A stretch of DNA of 64,000 nucleotides from positions 63,755,001 through 63,819,000 of the forward strand of contig CM075656.1 in assembly GCA_037953625.1 (NCBI GenBank), in the 5' to 3' direction. Every line of letters begins with the position of its first letter. Position 1 is the first letter of the stretch. Positions 50,857 to 62,756 of the stretch are shown piece after piece. Under the pieces are notes generated by a model. That model was not told the DNA's origin. It made no database searches and saw only the letters and a list, made by a program, of their open reading frames with translations. The translations under genes and the position numbers were made by a program. Source of the stretch: Crotalaria pallida (Eukaryota; Streptophyta; Magnoliopsida; Fabales; Fabaceae).

Positions 50857-53777
50857 TTGTATGTGGTAATACACATTCCAAGATCATTCTAAGCCTTTAG
50901 AATACTATCATAACCATTCTACACTTGTTAGACTCTCCAAGGACTCATGATTCACCCTCTACGTCCCTTGGGGCACCAAGCATTGTTTAGGATCATTCTA
51001 AAGGTTCTTATATGTCCTAATACACATTCCTAAACCATCCTATGCCTTTAGAATACTCTCTTAACCATTCTACACTTGTTAGAGCCTCTAACGACTCAAG
51101 CTTCACCCTCTACTTCCCTTGGGGCACCAAGGAGTGTTTAGGATCATTCTAAAGGTTCTTATATGTCCTAATACACATTTCTAGACCATTGTAAGCCTTT
51201 AGAATACTCTCTTAATCATTCTACACTTGTTAGAGCCTTCAAGGACTCATGATTCACCCTCCACGTCCCTTGGGGCACCAAGCATTGTTTAGGATCATTC
51301 TAAAGGTTCTTATATGTCCTAATACACATTCCTAGACCATCCTAAGCCTTTAGAATACTCTCTTAACCATTCTGCACTTGTTAGAGCCACCAACGACTCA
51401 TGCTTCACCCTCTACGTCCCTTGGGGCACCAAGGAGTGTTTAGGATCATTCTAAAGGTTCTTATATGTCCTAACATACATTCCTAGACCATTCTATGCCT
51501 TTAGAATACTCTCTTAATCATTCTACACTTGTTAGAGCCTCCAACGACTCATGCTTCACCCTCTACGTCCCTTGGGGCACCAAGGAGGGTTTAGGATCAT
51601 TCTAAAAGTGCATATATGTCCTAACAGACATTCCTAAACCATTCTAAGCCTTTAGAATACTCTCTTAAGCATTCTACACTTGTTAGAGCCTTCAAGGACT
51701 CATGATTCACCCTCCACGTCCCTTGGGGCACCAAGCATTGTTTAGGATCATTCTAAAGGTTCTTATATGTCCTAATACACATTCCTAGACAATTGTAAGC
51801 CCTTAGAATACTCTCTTAACCATTCTACACTTGTTAGAGCCTTCAAGGACTCATAATTCACCCACCACGTCCCTTGGGGCACCAAGCATTGTTTAGGATC
51901 ATTCTAAAGGTTCTTATATGTCCTAATACACATTCCTAGACCATCCTATGCCTTTAGAATACTCTCTTAACCATTCTACACTTGTTAGAGCCACCAACGA
52001 CTCATGCTTCACCTTCTACGTCCCTTGGGGCACCAAGGAGTGTTTAGGATCATTCTTAAGGTTCTTATATGTCCTAATACACATTCGTAGACCATTCTAA
52101 GTCTTTAGAATACTCTCTTAACCATTCTACACTTGTTAGAGCCTCCAAACACTCATGATTCACCCTCTACGCCCCTTGGGGCACCAAGCATTGTTTAGGA
52201 TCATTCTAAAGGTTCTTATATGTCCTAATACACATTCCTAGACCATCCTATGCCTTTAGAATACTCTCTTAACCATTCTACACTTGTTAGAGCCTCCAAC
52301 GACTCATGATTCACCCTCTACATCCCTCGGAGCACCAAGCATTGTTTAGGATCATTCTAAAGGTTCTTATATGTCCAAATACACATTCCAAGACCATTCT
52401 AAGCCTTTACAATACTCTCATAACTATTCTACACTTGTTAGCATCTCCAAGGACTCATGATTCACCCTCTAAGTCCCTTGGGGCACCAAGCATTGTTTAG
52501 GATCATTCTAAAGGTTCTTATATGTCTTAATACACATTCCAAGACCATTCTAAGCCTTTAGAATACTCGAATAACCATTCTCTTGTTAGACTCTCCAAGG
52601 ACTCATGATTCACCCTCTACGTCCCTTGAGGCACCTAGGAGTGTTTAGGATCATTCTAAGGGTTCTTATATGTCCTAATACACATTCCTAGACCATCCTA
52701 AGCCTTTAGAATACTCTTTTAACCATTCTACACTTGTTAGAGTCTCCAACGACTAATGTTTCACCCTCTACGTCCCTTGGGGCACCAAGGAGTGTTTAGG
52801 ATCATTCAAAAGGTTCTTATATGTCCTAATACCCATTTCTAGACCATTTTAAGCCTTTAGAATGCTCTCTTAACCATTCTACACTTGTTAGAGCCACCAA
52901 GGACTCATGATTCACCCTCTACGTCCCTTGGGGCACCAAGCATTGTTTAGGATCATTCTAAAGGTTCTTATATGTCCTAATACACATTACAATACCATTC
53001 TAAGCCTTTAGAATACTCTCATTACTATTCTACACTTGTTAGCATTTCCAAGGACTCGTGATTCACCCTCTAGGTCCCTTGGGGCACCAAGCATTGTTTA
53101 GGATCATTCTAAACGTTCGTATATGTCCTAATACACATTCCAGGCCATTCTAAGCCTTTAGAATACTCTCCAAGGACTCATGATTTGCCCTCTACGTCCC
53201 TGATGGCACCAAGGAGTGTTTAGGATCATTCAAAAGGTTCTTATATGTCCTAATATACATTCGTAGACCATTCTAAGCCTTTAGAATACTCTCTTAACCA
53301 TTCTACACATGTTAGTGCCTCCAACGACTCAAGCTTCACCTTCTACGTCCCTTGGGGCACCAAGCATTGTTTAGGATCATTCAAAAGGTTCTTATATGTC
53401 CTAATACACATTCGTAGACCATCCTAAGCCTTTAGAATACTCTCTTAACCATTCTACACTTGTTAGAGCCACCAACGACTCATGCTTCACCCTCTACGTC
53501 CCTTGGGGCACCAAAGAGTGTTTAGCATCATTCTAAAGGTTCTTGTATGTGCTAATACACATTCCTAGACCATTATATGCCTTTAGAATACTCTCTTAAC
53601 CGTTCTACACTTGTTAGACTCTCCAACGACTCACACTTCACCCTCTACGTCCCTGAGGGCTCCAAGGAGTGTTTAGGATCATTTAAAAGGTTCTTATATG
53701 TCCTAATACCCATTCCATAACCATTCTAAGCCTTTAGAATACTCTCATAACCATTCTACACTTGTTAGACTCTCCAA
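50857..53777 (+). repeat. Mixed satellite block right of the young HOR
   Basis: Begins with the TTGTATGTGG monomer (50856), shared with 34383, 36042, 54748 and 57766. From about 52050 to 53343 it repeats 39800-41100, including the CCTCGGAGC, CTCGAATAACC and TTTCTAGACC monomers, with its own 3-bp deletion (CCATTCTCTTG, near 52580). The right end holds CCTGAGGGCTCC and CATTCCATAACC monomers. No gene is seen. Confidence 0.78.
53165..53170 (+). other. 28-bp deletion scar in a monomer (3 of 5)
   Basis: ACTCTC-flanked 28-bp deletion in the copy of the 40.9 kb block. CAGGCCATT just upstream also lacks one base. Confidence 0.85.
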
Positions 53778-56700
53778 GGACTCATGATTCACCCTCTACG
53801 TCCCTTGGGGCACCAAGGAGTGTTTAGATCATTCAAAAGGTTCTTATATGTCCTTATACACATTCCTAGACCATTTTAAGCCTTTAGAATACTCTCTTAA
53901 CCATTCTACACTTGTTAGAGCCACCAAGGACTCATGATTCACCCTCTACGTCCCACGGGGCACCAAGCATTGTTTAGGATCATTCTAAAGGTTCTTATAT
54001 GTCCTAATACACATTCCTAGACTATCCTAAGCCTTTAGAATACCCTCTTAACCATTCTACACTTGTTAGAGCCTCCAACGACTCATGCTTCACCCTCTAC
54101 CTCCCTTGGGGCACCAACGAGTGTTTAGCATCATTAGAAAGGTTCTTATATGTCCTAATACACATTCCTAGACCATTCTAAGCATTTAGAATACTCTCTT
54201 AACCGTTCTACACTTGTTAGACTCTCCAACGACTCACACTTCACCCTCTACGTCCCTGAGGGCTCCAAGGAGTGTTTAGGATCATTTAAAAGGTTCTTAT
54301 ATGTCCTAATACACATTCGTAGACATTCTAAGTCTTTAGAATACTCTCTTAACCATTCTACACATGTTAGAGCCTCCAACGATTCATGCTTCACCTTCTA
54401 CCTCCCATAGGGCACCAAGGAGTGTTTAGGATCATTCAAAAGGTTTATATATGTCTTAATACACATTCGTACACCATTATAAGCCTTTAGAATACTCTCA
54501 TAACCATTCTACACTTGTTAGACTCTCCAACGACTCATGCTTCACCTTCTACGTCCCATAGGGCACCATGGAGTGTTTAGGATCATTCAAAAGGTTCTTA
54601 TATGTCCTAATACACATTCGTAGACTTTTCTAAGTCTTTAGAATACTCTCTTAACCATTCTACACTTGTTAGAGCCTCCAAGAACTCATGATTCACCCTC
54701 TACGTCCCTTTGGGCACCAAGCATTGTTTAGGATCATTTTAAAGGTTCTTGTATGTGGTAATACACATTCCAAGACCATTCTAAGCCTTTAGAATACTAT
54801 CATAACCATTCTACACTTGTTAGACTCTCCAAGGACTCATGATTCACCCTCTATGTCCCTTGGGGGACCAAGCATTGCTTAGGATCATTCTAAAGGTTCT
54901 TATATGTCCTAATACACATTCCTAAACCATTCTAAGCCTTTAGAATACTCTCTTAACCATTCTACACTTGTTAGAGCCTCTAACGACTCAAGCTTCACCC
55001 TCTACGTCCCTTGGGGCACCAAGGAGTCTTTAGGATCATTCTAAATGTTCTTATATGTCCTAATACACATTCCTAGACCATTGTAAGCCTTTAGAATACT
55101 CTCTTAACCATTCTACACTTGTTAGAGCCTTCAAGGACTCATGATTTACCCACCACGTCCCTTGGGGCACCAAGCATTGTTTAGGATCATTCTAAAGGTT
55201 CTTATATGTCCTAATACACATTCCTAGACCATCCTAAGCCTTTAGAATACTCGCTTAACCATTCTACACTTGTTAGAGCCACCAACGACTCATGCTTCAC
55301 CCTCTACGTCCCTTGGGGCACCAAGGAGTGTTTAGGATCATTCTAAAGGTTCTTATATATCCTAATACACATTCCTAGACCATTCTATGCCTTTAGAATA
55401 CTCTCTTAATCATTCTACACTTGTTAGAGCCTCCAACGACTCATGGTTCACCCTCTACGTCCCTTGGGGAACCAAGGAGTGTTTAGGATCATTCTAAAGG
55501 TTCTTATATGTCCTAATACACATTCGTAGACCATTCTATGTCTTTAGAATAATCTCTTAACCATTCTACACTTGTTGGAGCCTCCAAGCACGCATGATTC
55601 ACCCTCTACGCCCCTTGGGGCACCAAGAATTGTTTAAGAACATTCTAAAGGTTCTTATATGTCCTAATATACATTCCTAGACCATCCTAAGCCTTTAGAA
55701 TACTCTCTGAACCATTCTACACTTGTGAGAGCCACCAACTACTCATGCTTCACCCTCTACGTCCCTTGGGGCACCAAGGAGTGTTTAGGATCATTCTAAA
55801 GGTTCTTATATGTCCTAATACACATTCTTAAACCATTCTATGCCTTTAGAATACTCTCTTAACCATTCTACACTTGTTAAAGCCTCAAACGACTCATGCT
55901 TCACCCTCTACGTCCCTTGGGCCCCCAAGGAGTGTTTAGGATCATTCTAAAGGTTCTTATATGTCCTAATACACATTTCTAGACCATTGTAAGCCTTTAG
56001 AATACTCTCTTAACCATTCTACACTTGTTGGAGCCTCCAAGCACGCATGATTCACCCTCCACGTCCCTTGGGGCACCAAGCATTGTTTAGGATCATTCTA
56101 AAGGTTCTTATATGTCCTAATACACATTCTTAAACCATTCTATGCCTTTAGAATACTCTCTTAACCATTCTACACTTGTTAGAGCCACCAACGACTCATG
56201 CTTCACCCTCTACGTCCCTTGGGGCACCAAGGAGTGTTTAGGATCATTCAAAAGGTTCTTATATGTCCTAATACACATTCGTAGACCATTCTAAGCCTTT
56301 AGAATACTCTCGTAACCATTCTACACATGTTAGTGCCTCCAACGACTCAAGCTTTACCTTCTACCTCTCTTAGGGCACCATGGAGTGTTTAGGGTCATTC
56401 TAAAGGTTCTTATATGTCCTAATACACATTCCTAGACCATTGTAAGCCTTTAGAATACTCTCATAACCATTCTACACTTGTTAGACTCTCCAACGACTCA
56501 TGATTCACCTTCTACGTCCCTTGGGGCACCAAGCATTGTTTAGGATCATTCAAAAGGTTCTTATATGTCCTAATACACATTCGTAGACCATCCTAATCCT
56601 TTAGAATACTCTCTTAACCATTCTACACTTGTTAGAGGCACCAACGACTCATGCTTCACCCTCTACGTCCCTTGGGGCACCAAAGAGTGTTTAACATCAT

Positions 56701-58806
56701 TCTAAAGGTTCTTGTATGTGCTAATACACATTCCTAGACCATTCTATGCCTTTAGAATACTCTCTTAACCATTCTCCACTTGTTAAAGCCTCCAACGACT
56801 CATGATTCACCCTCTACGTCCCTTGGGGCACCAAGGAGTGTTTAGATCATTCAAAAGGTTCTTATATGTCCTTATACACATTCCTAGACCATTTTAAGCC
56901 TTTAGAATACTCTCTTAACCATTCTACACTTGTTAGAGCCACCAAGGACTCATGATTCACCCTCTACGTCCCATGGGGCACCAAGCATTGTTTAGGATCA
57001 TTCTAAAGGTTCTTATATGTCCTAATACACATTCCTAGACCATCCTAAGCCTTTAGAATACTCTCTTAACCATTCTACACTTGTTAGAGTCTCCAACGAC
57101 TCATGCTTCACCCTCTACCTGCCTTGGGGCACCAACGAGTGTTTAGGATCATTAGAAAGGTTCTTATTTGTCCTAATACACATTCCTAGACCATTCTAAG
57201 CATTTAGAATACTCTCTTAACCATTCTACACTTGTTAGACTCTCGAACGACTCACACTTCACCCTCTACGTCCCTGAGGGCTACAAGGAGTGTTTAGGAT
57301 CATTTAAAAGGTTCTTATATGGCCTAATACACATTCGTAGACATTCTAAGTCTTTAGAATACTCTCTTAACCATTCTACACATGTTAGAGCCACCAACGA
57401 TTCATGCTTCACCTTCTACCTCCCATAGGGCACCAAGGAGTGTTTAGGATCATTCAAAAGGTTTATATATGTCCTAATACACATTCGTACACCATTATAA
57501 GCCTTTAGAATACTCTCATAACCATTCTACACTTGTTAGACTCTCCAACGACTCATGCTTCACCTTCTACGTCCCATAGGGCACCATGGAGTGTTTAGGA
57601 TCATTCAAAAGGTTCTTATATGTCCTAATACACATTCGTAGACCTTTCTAAGTCTTTAGAATACTCTCTTAACCATTCTACACTTGTTAGAGCCTCCAAG
57701 AACTCATGATTCACCCTCTACGTCCCTTTGGGCACCAAGCATTGTTTAGGATCATTCTAAAGGTTCTTGTATGTGGTAATACACATTCCAAGACCATTCT
57801 AAGCCTTTAGAATACTATCATAACCATTCTACACTTGTTAGACTTTCCAAGGACTCATGATTCACCCTCTACGTCCCTTGGGGCACCAAGCAGTGTTTAG
57901 GATCATTCTAAAGGTTCTTATATGTCCTAATACACATTCCTAAACCATCCTAAGCCTTTAGAATACTCTCTTAACCATTCTGCACTTGTTAGAGCCTCTA
58001 ACGACTCAAGCTTCACCCTCTACGTCCCGTGGGCACCAAGGAGTGTTTAGGATCATTCTAAAGGTTCTTATATGTCCTAATAAACATTCCTAGCCCATTG
58101 TAAGCCTTTAGAATACTCTCTTAACCATTCTACACTTGTTAGAGCCTTCAAGGACTCATGATTCACCCTCCACGTCCCTTGGGGCACCAAGCATTGTTTA
58201 GGATCATTCTAAAGGTTCTTATATGTCCTAATACACATTCCTAGACCATCCTAAGCTTGTAGAATACTCTCTTAACCATTCTACACTTGTTGGAGCCACC
58301 AACGACTCATGCTTCACCCTCTACGTCCCTTGGGGCACCGAGTGTTTAGGATCATTCTAAAGGTTCTTATATGTCCTAATACACATTCCTAGACCATTCT
58401 ATGCCTTTAGAATACTCTCTTAATCATTCTACACTTGTTAGAGCCTCCAACGACTCATGCTTCACCCTCTACGTCCCTTGGGGCACCAAGGAGTGTTTAG
58501 GATCATTCTAAAGGTTCTTATATGTCCTAATACACATTCGTAGACCATTCTAAGTCTTTAGAATAATCTCTTAATCATTCTACACTTGTTGGAGCCTCCA
58601 AGCACGCATGATTCACCCTCTACGCCCCTTGGGGCACCAAGAATTGTTTAGGAACATTCTAAAGGTTCTTATATGTCCTAATATACATTCCTAGACCATC
58701 CTAAGCCTTTAGAATACTCTCTTAACCATTCTACACTTGTTAGAGCCACCAACGGCTCATGCTTCACCCTCTACGTCCCTTGGGGCACCAAGGAGTGTTT
58801 AGGATC
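53778..58806 (+). repeat. Two-copy duplication spaced by 3018 bp
   Basis: The stretch 53778-55790 is repeated at 56796-58806. The offset is 3018 bp (20x151 minus 2) at the GTTTAGATC allele (53822/56840) and at TTGTATGTGG (54748/57766). It drops to 3014 bp by 55381/58395, because the second copy lost one base at about 58028 and three at about 58338. The 55791-56795 spacer holds TTAAACC, GGAGCCTCCAAGCACGC and CATGTTAGTGCC monomers. Substitutions are scattered, so this is older than the 2013/3521-bp events. Confidence 0.82.
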
Positions 58807-59617
58807 AATCTTAAGGTTCTTATATGTCCTAATACACATTCCTAGACCATTCTATGCCTTTAGAATACTCTCTTATCCATTCTACACTCGTTAGAGCCTC
58901 AAACGACTCATGCTTCGCCCTTTCCGTCCCTTGGGGCACCAAGCATTGTTTAGGATCGTTCTAAAGGTTCTTATATGTCTTAATACACATTCCAAGACCA
59001 TTCTAAGCCTTTAGAATACTCGAATAACCATTCTCTTGTTAGACTCTCCAAGGACTCATGATTCACCCTCTACGTCCCTTGAGGCACCCAGGAGTGTTTA
59101 GGATCATTCTAAAGGTTCTTATATGTCCTAATACACATTCCTAGACCATCCTATGCCTTTAGAATACTCTCTTAACCATTCTACACTTGTTAGAGTCTCC
59201 AACGACTCATGTTTCACCCTCTACATCCCATGGGGCACCAAGGAGTGTTTAGGATCATTCAAAAGGTTCTTATATGTCCTAATACACATTTCTAGACCAT
59301 TTTAAGCCTTTAGAATGCTCTCTTAACCATTCTACACTTGTTAGAGCCACCAAGGACTCATGATTCACCCTCTACGTCCCTTGGGGCACCAAGCATTGTT
59401 TAGGATCATTTTAAAGGTTCTTATATGTCCTAATACACATTACAAGACCATTCTAAGCCTTTAGAATACTCTCATTACTATTCTACACTTGTTAGCATTT
59501 CCAAGGACTCGTGATTCACCCTCTAGGTCCCTTGGGGCACCAAGCATTGTTTAGGATCATTCTAAAGGTTCTTATATGTCCTAATACACATTCCAAGCCA
59601 TTCTAAGCCTTTAGAAT

Positions 59618-59623
59618 ACTCTC
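59618..59623 (+). other. 28-bp deletion scar in a monomer (4 of 5)
   Basis: ACTCTC junction in copy 1 of the 726-bp duplication. Confidence 0.85.
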
Positions 59624-60343
59624 CAAGGACTCATGATTAACCCTCTACGTCCCTGAGGGCACCAAGGAGTGTTTAGGATCATTCAAAAGGTTCTTATATG
59701 TCCTAATACACATTCGTAGACCATTCTAAGCCTTTAGAATACTCTCTTAACCATTATACACATGTTAGTGCCTCCAACGATTCAAGCTTCACCTTCTACC
59801 TCTCTTAGGGCACCATGGGGTGTTTAGGATCATTCTAAAGGTTCTTATATGTCCTAATACATATTCCTAGACCATCCTATGCCTTTAGAATACTCTCTTA
59901 ACCATTCTACACTTGTTAGAGTCTCCAACGACTCATGTTTCACCCTCTACGTCCCTTGGGGTACCAAGGAGTGTTTAGGATCATTCAAAAGGTTCTTATA
60001 TGTCCTAATAAACATTTCTAGACCATTTTAAGCCTTTAGAATGCTCTCTTAACCATTCTACACTTGTTAGAGCCACCAAGGACTCATGATTCACCCTCTA
60101 CGTCCCTTGGGGCACCAAGCATTGTTTAGGATCATTCTAAAGGTTCTTATATGTCCTAATACACATTACAAGACCATTCTAAGCCTTTAGAATACTCTCA
60201 TTACTATTCTACACTTGTTAGCATTTCCAAGGACTCGTGATTCACCCTCTAGGTCCCTTGGGGCACCAAGCATTGTTTAGGATCATTCTAAAGGTTCTTA
60301 TATGTCCTAATACACATTCCAAGCCATTCTAAGCCTTTAGAAT

Positions 60344-60349
60344 ACTCTC
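60344..60349 (+). other. 28-bp deletion scar in a monomer (5 of 5)
   Basis: ACTCTC junction in copy 2 of the 726-bp duplication, 726 bp after the previous scar. Confidence 0.85.
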
Positions 60350-60547
60350 CAAGGACTCATGATTCACCCTCTACGTCCCTGAGGGCACCAAGGAGTGTTT
60401 AGGATCATTCAAAAGGTTCTTATATGTCTTAATACACATTCGTAGACCATTCTAAGCCTTTAGAATACTCTCTTAACCATTCTACACATGTTAGTGCCTC
60501 CAACGACTCAACTTCACCTTCTACCTCTCTTAGGGCACCATGGGGTG

Positions 60548-62743
60548 TTTAGGATCATTCTAAAGGTTCTTATATATCCTAATACACATTCGTAGACCAT
60601 TGTAAGCCTTTACAATACTGTCATAACCATTCTACACTTGTTAGACTCTCCAACGACTCATGATTCACCCTCTACGTCCCTTGGGGCACCAAGCATTGTT
60701 TAGGATCATTCAAAAGGTTCTATATGTCCTAATACACATTCGTAGACCATCCTAAGCCTTTAGAATACTCTCTTAACCATTCTACACTTGTTAGAGCCTC
60801 CAACGACTAATGCTTCACCCTCTACGTCCCTTGGGGCACCAAGGAGTGTTTAGGATCATTCTAAAGGTTCTTGTATGTGCTAATACACATTCCTAGACCA
60901 TTCTAAGCCTTTAGAATACTCTCTTAACCATTCTACATTGTTAGAGCCTCCAATGACTCGTGCTTCACCCTTTACGTCCCTTGGGGCACCAAGCAGAGTT
61001 TAGGATCATTCTAAAGGTTCTTATATGTCCTAATACACATTCTTAGACCATTTTAAGCCTTTAGAATACTCTCTTAACCATTATACACTTGTTAGAGGCT
61101 CCAACGACTCATGCTTCACCCTCTACGTCCCTTGGGGCACCAAGGAGTGTTTAGAATCATTCTAAAGGTTCTTATATGTCCTAATACACATTCCTAGACC
61201 ATTGTAAGCCTTTAGAATACTCTCTTAACCATTCTACACTTGTTAGAGCCTTCAAGGACTCATGATTCACTCTCTACGTCCCACGGGGGCACCAAGGAGT
61301 GTTTAGATCATTCAAAAGGTTCTTATATGTCCTTATACACTTTCCTAGACCATTTTAAGCCTTTAGAATACTCTCTTAACCATTCTACACTTGTTAGAGC
61401 CACCAAGGACTCATGATTCACCCTCTACGTCCCACGGGGCACCAAGGAGTGTTTAGGATCATTCTAAAGGTTCTTATATGTCCTAATACACATTCCTAGA
61501 CCATTCTATGCCTTTAGAATACTCTCTTAATCATTCTACACTTGTTAGAGCCTCCAATGACTCATGCTTCACCCTCTACGTCCCTTGGGGCACCAAGGAG
61601 TGTTTAGGATCATTCTAAAGGTTCCTATATGTCCTAATACACATTCGTAGACCATTCTAAGTCTTTAGAATAATCTCTTAACCATTCTACACTTGTTGGA
61701 GCCTCCAAGCACGCATGATTCACCCTCTACGCCCTTTGGGGCACCAAGAATTGTTTAGGAACATTCTAAAGGTTCTTATATGTCCTAATATACATTCCTA
61801 GACCATCCTAAGCCTTTAGAATACTCTCTTAACCATTCTACACTTGTTAGAGCCACCAACAACTCATGCTGCACCCTCTACGTCCCTTGGGGCACCAAGG
61901 AGTGTTTAGGATCATTCTAAAGGTTCTTATATGTCCTAATACACATTCCTAGACCATTCTATGCCTTTAGAATACTCTCTTAATCATTCTACACTTGTTA
62001 GAGCCTCCAACGACTCATGCTTCACCCTCTACGTCCCTTGGGGCACCAAGGAGTGTTTAGGATCATTCTAATGGTTCTTATATGTCCTAATACACATTCC
62101 TAGACCATTGTAAGCCTTTAGAATACTCTCTTAACCATTCTACACTTGTTGGAGCCTCCAAGCACGCATGATTCACCCGCTACGCCCCTTGGGGCACCAA
62201 AAATTGTCTTGGAACATTCTAAAGGTTCTTATATGTCCTAATATACATTCCTAGACCATCCTAAGCCTTTAGAATACTCTCTTAACCATTATACACTTGT
62301 TAGAGCCTCCAACGACCCATGCTTCACCCTCTACGTCCCTTGGTGCACCATGGAGTGTTTAGGATCATTCTAAAGGTTCTTATATGTCCTAATACACATT
62401 CTTAAACCATTCTAAGCCTTTAGAATACTCTCTTAACCATTCTACACTTGTTAAAGCCTCAAACGACTCATGCTTCACCCTCTACGTCCCTTGGGGCACC
62501 AAGGAGTGTTTAGGATCATTCTAAAGGTTCTTATATGTCCTAATACACATTTCTAGACCACTGTAAGCCTTTAGAATACTCTCTTAACCATTCTACACTT
62601 GTTAGAGCCTTCAAGGACTCATGATTCACCCTCAACGTCCCTTGGGGCACCAAGCATTGTTTAGGATCATTCTAAAGGTACTTATATGTCCTAATAGACA
62701 TTCCAAGACCATTCTAAGCCTTTAGAATACTCTCTTAACCATT
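60548..62743 (+). repeat. Terminal forward block with a 3-monomer HOR
   Basis: From 60900 to 61260 monomers resemble the 2013-bp unit (CTACATTG, CAGAGTTTAGG, TTAGAGGCT) but are more diverged. A 3-monomer repeat (453 bp; CCATTCTATG at 61501 and 61954) occupies about 61440-62370, built from TTAATCATTC, TTGGAGCCTCCAAGCACGC/GGAACATTC and AATATACATTCC monomers. The last forward monomer has AATAGACATTCCAAG and stops at CTCTTAACCATT (62743). Confidence 0.8.
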
Positions 62744-62756
62744 ATGTCCTAATAGA
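62743..62756. other. Inversion junction in the satellite array
   Basis: Forward sequence runs to CTCTTAACCATT (62743) and then, instead of CTACACTTG, reads TATGTCCTAATAGA, a copy of 62685-62698 just 58 bp upstream. Reverse-orientation satellite (AGAATGGTCTTGG) follows from 62754, overlapping this filler by AGA. Arms 62691-62715 and 62754-62778 are inverted repeats with one mismatch around a 38-base spacer. The structure fits template switching with microhomology, though an assembly error must be excluded. Confidence 0.85.

Larger units (their letters stand above)
59096..60547 (+). repeat. 726-bp tandem duplication (five monomers, one truncated)
   Basis: Copies 59096-59821 and 59822-60547 share TTTCTAGACC (59291/60017), GAATGCTCTC, CACATTACAAGACC, AGGACTCGTGATT, the ACTCTC deletion scar and CATGTTAGTGCC in the same order. 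The 726-bp period is 5x151 minus 29: the 28-bp deletion plus one base in CCAAGCCATT. Related single copies lie near 40590-41100 and 52838-53343. The preceding 58807-59095 carries the CTCGAATAACCATTCTCTTG variant seen at 52570. Confidence 0.88.
1..62743 (+). repeat. 151-bp satellite array, forward orientation
   Basis: Continuous head-to-tail tandem array of a 151-bp monomer, about 415 copies. The period was measured from the recurring anchor CTAATACAC at 11, 162, 313 and 464, each step exactly 151 bp, and it holds wherever I re-measured it. Conserved landmarks in order are CTAATACAC, a CATTCTAAGCCTTTAGAAT dyad, CCATTCTACACTTGTTAGAG, a CTCATG core, CCCTCTACGTCCC, CCTTGGGGCACCAAGG and GTGTTTAGGATCATTCTAAA. 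Monomers differ by scattered substitutions and a few indels. The array is open at the left edge and ends at an inversion near 62743. There is no interrupting transposon or unique DNA. Arrays of this type are usual at eukaryotic centromeres and heterochromatin; which of these applies here is inference. I do not recognise the family name. Confidence 0.98.

Noticed and set aside
1..62743. CRISPR array
   Set aside because: Repeats are 151 bp, directly abutting, with no unique spacers and gradual divergence.
62743..62756. Transposon insertion as the cause of the orientation switch
   Set aside because: No terminal repeats, target-site duplication or foreign sequence. All bases at the junction can be traced to the satellite.
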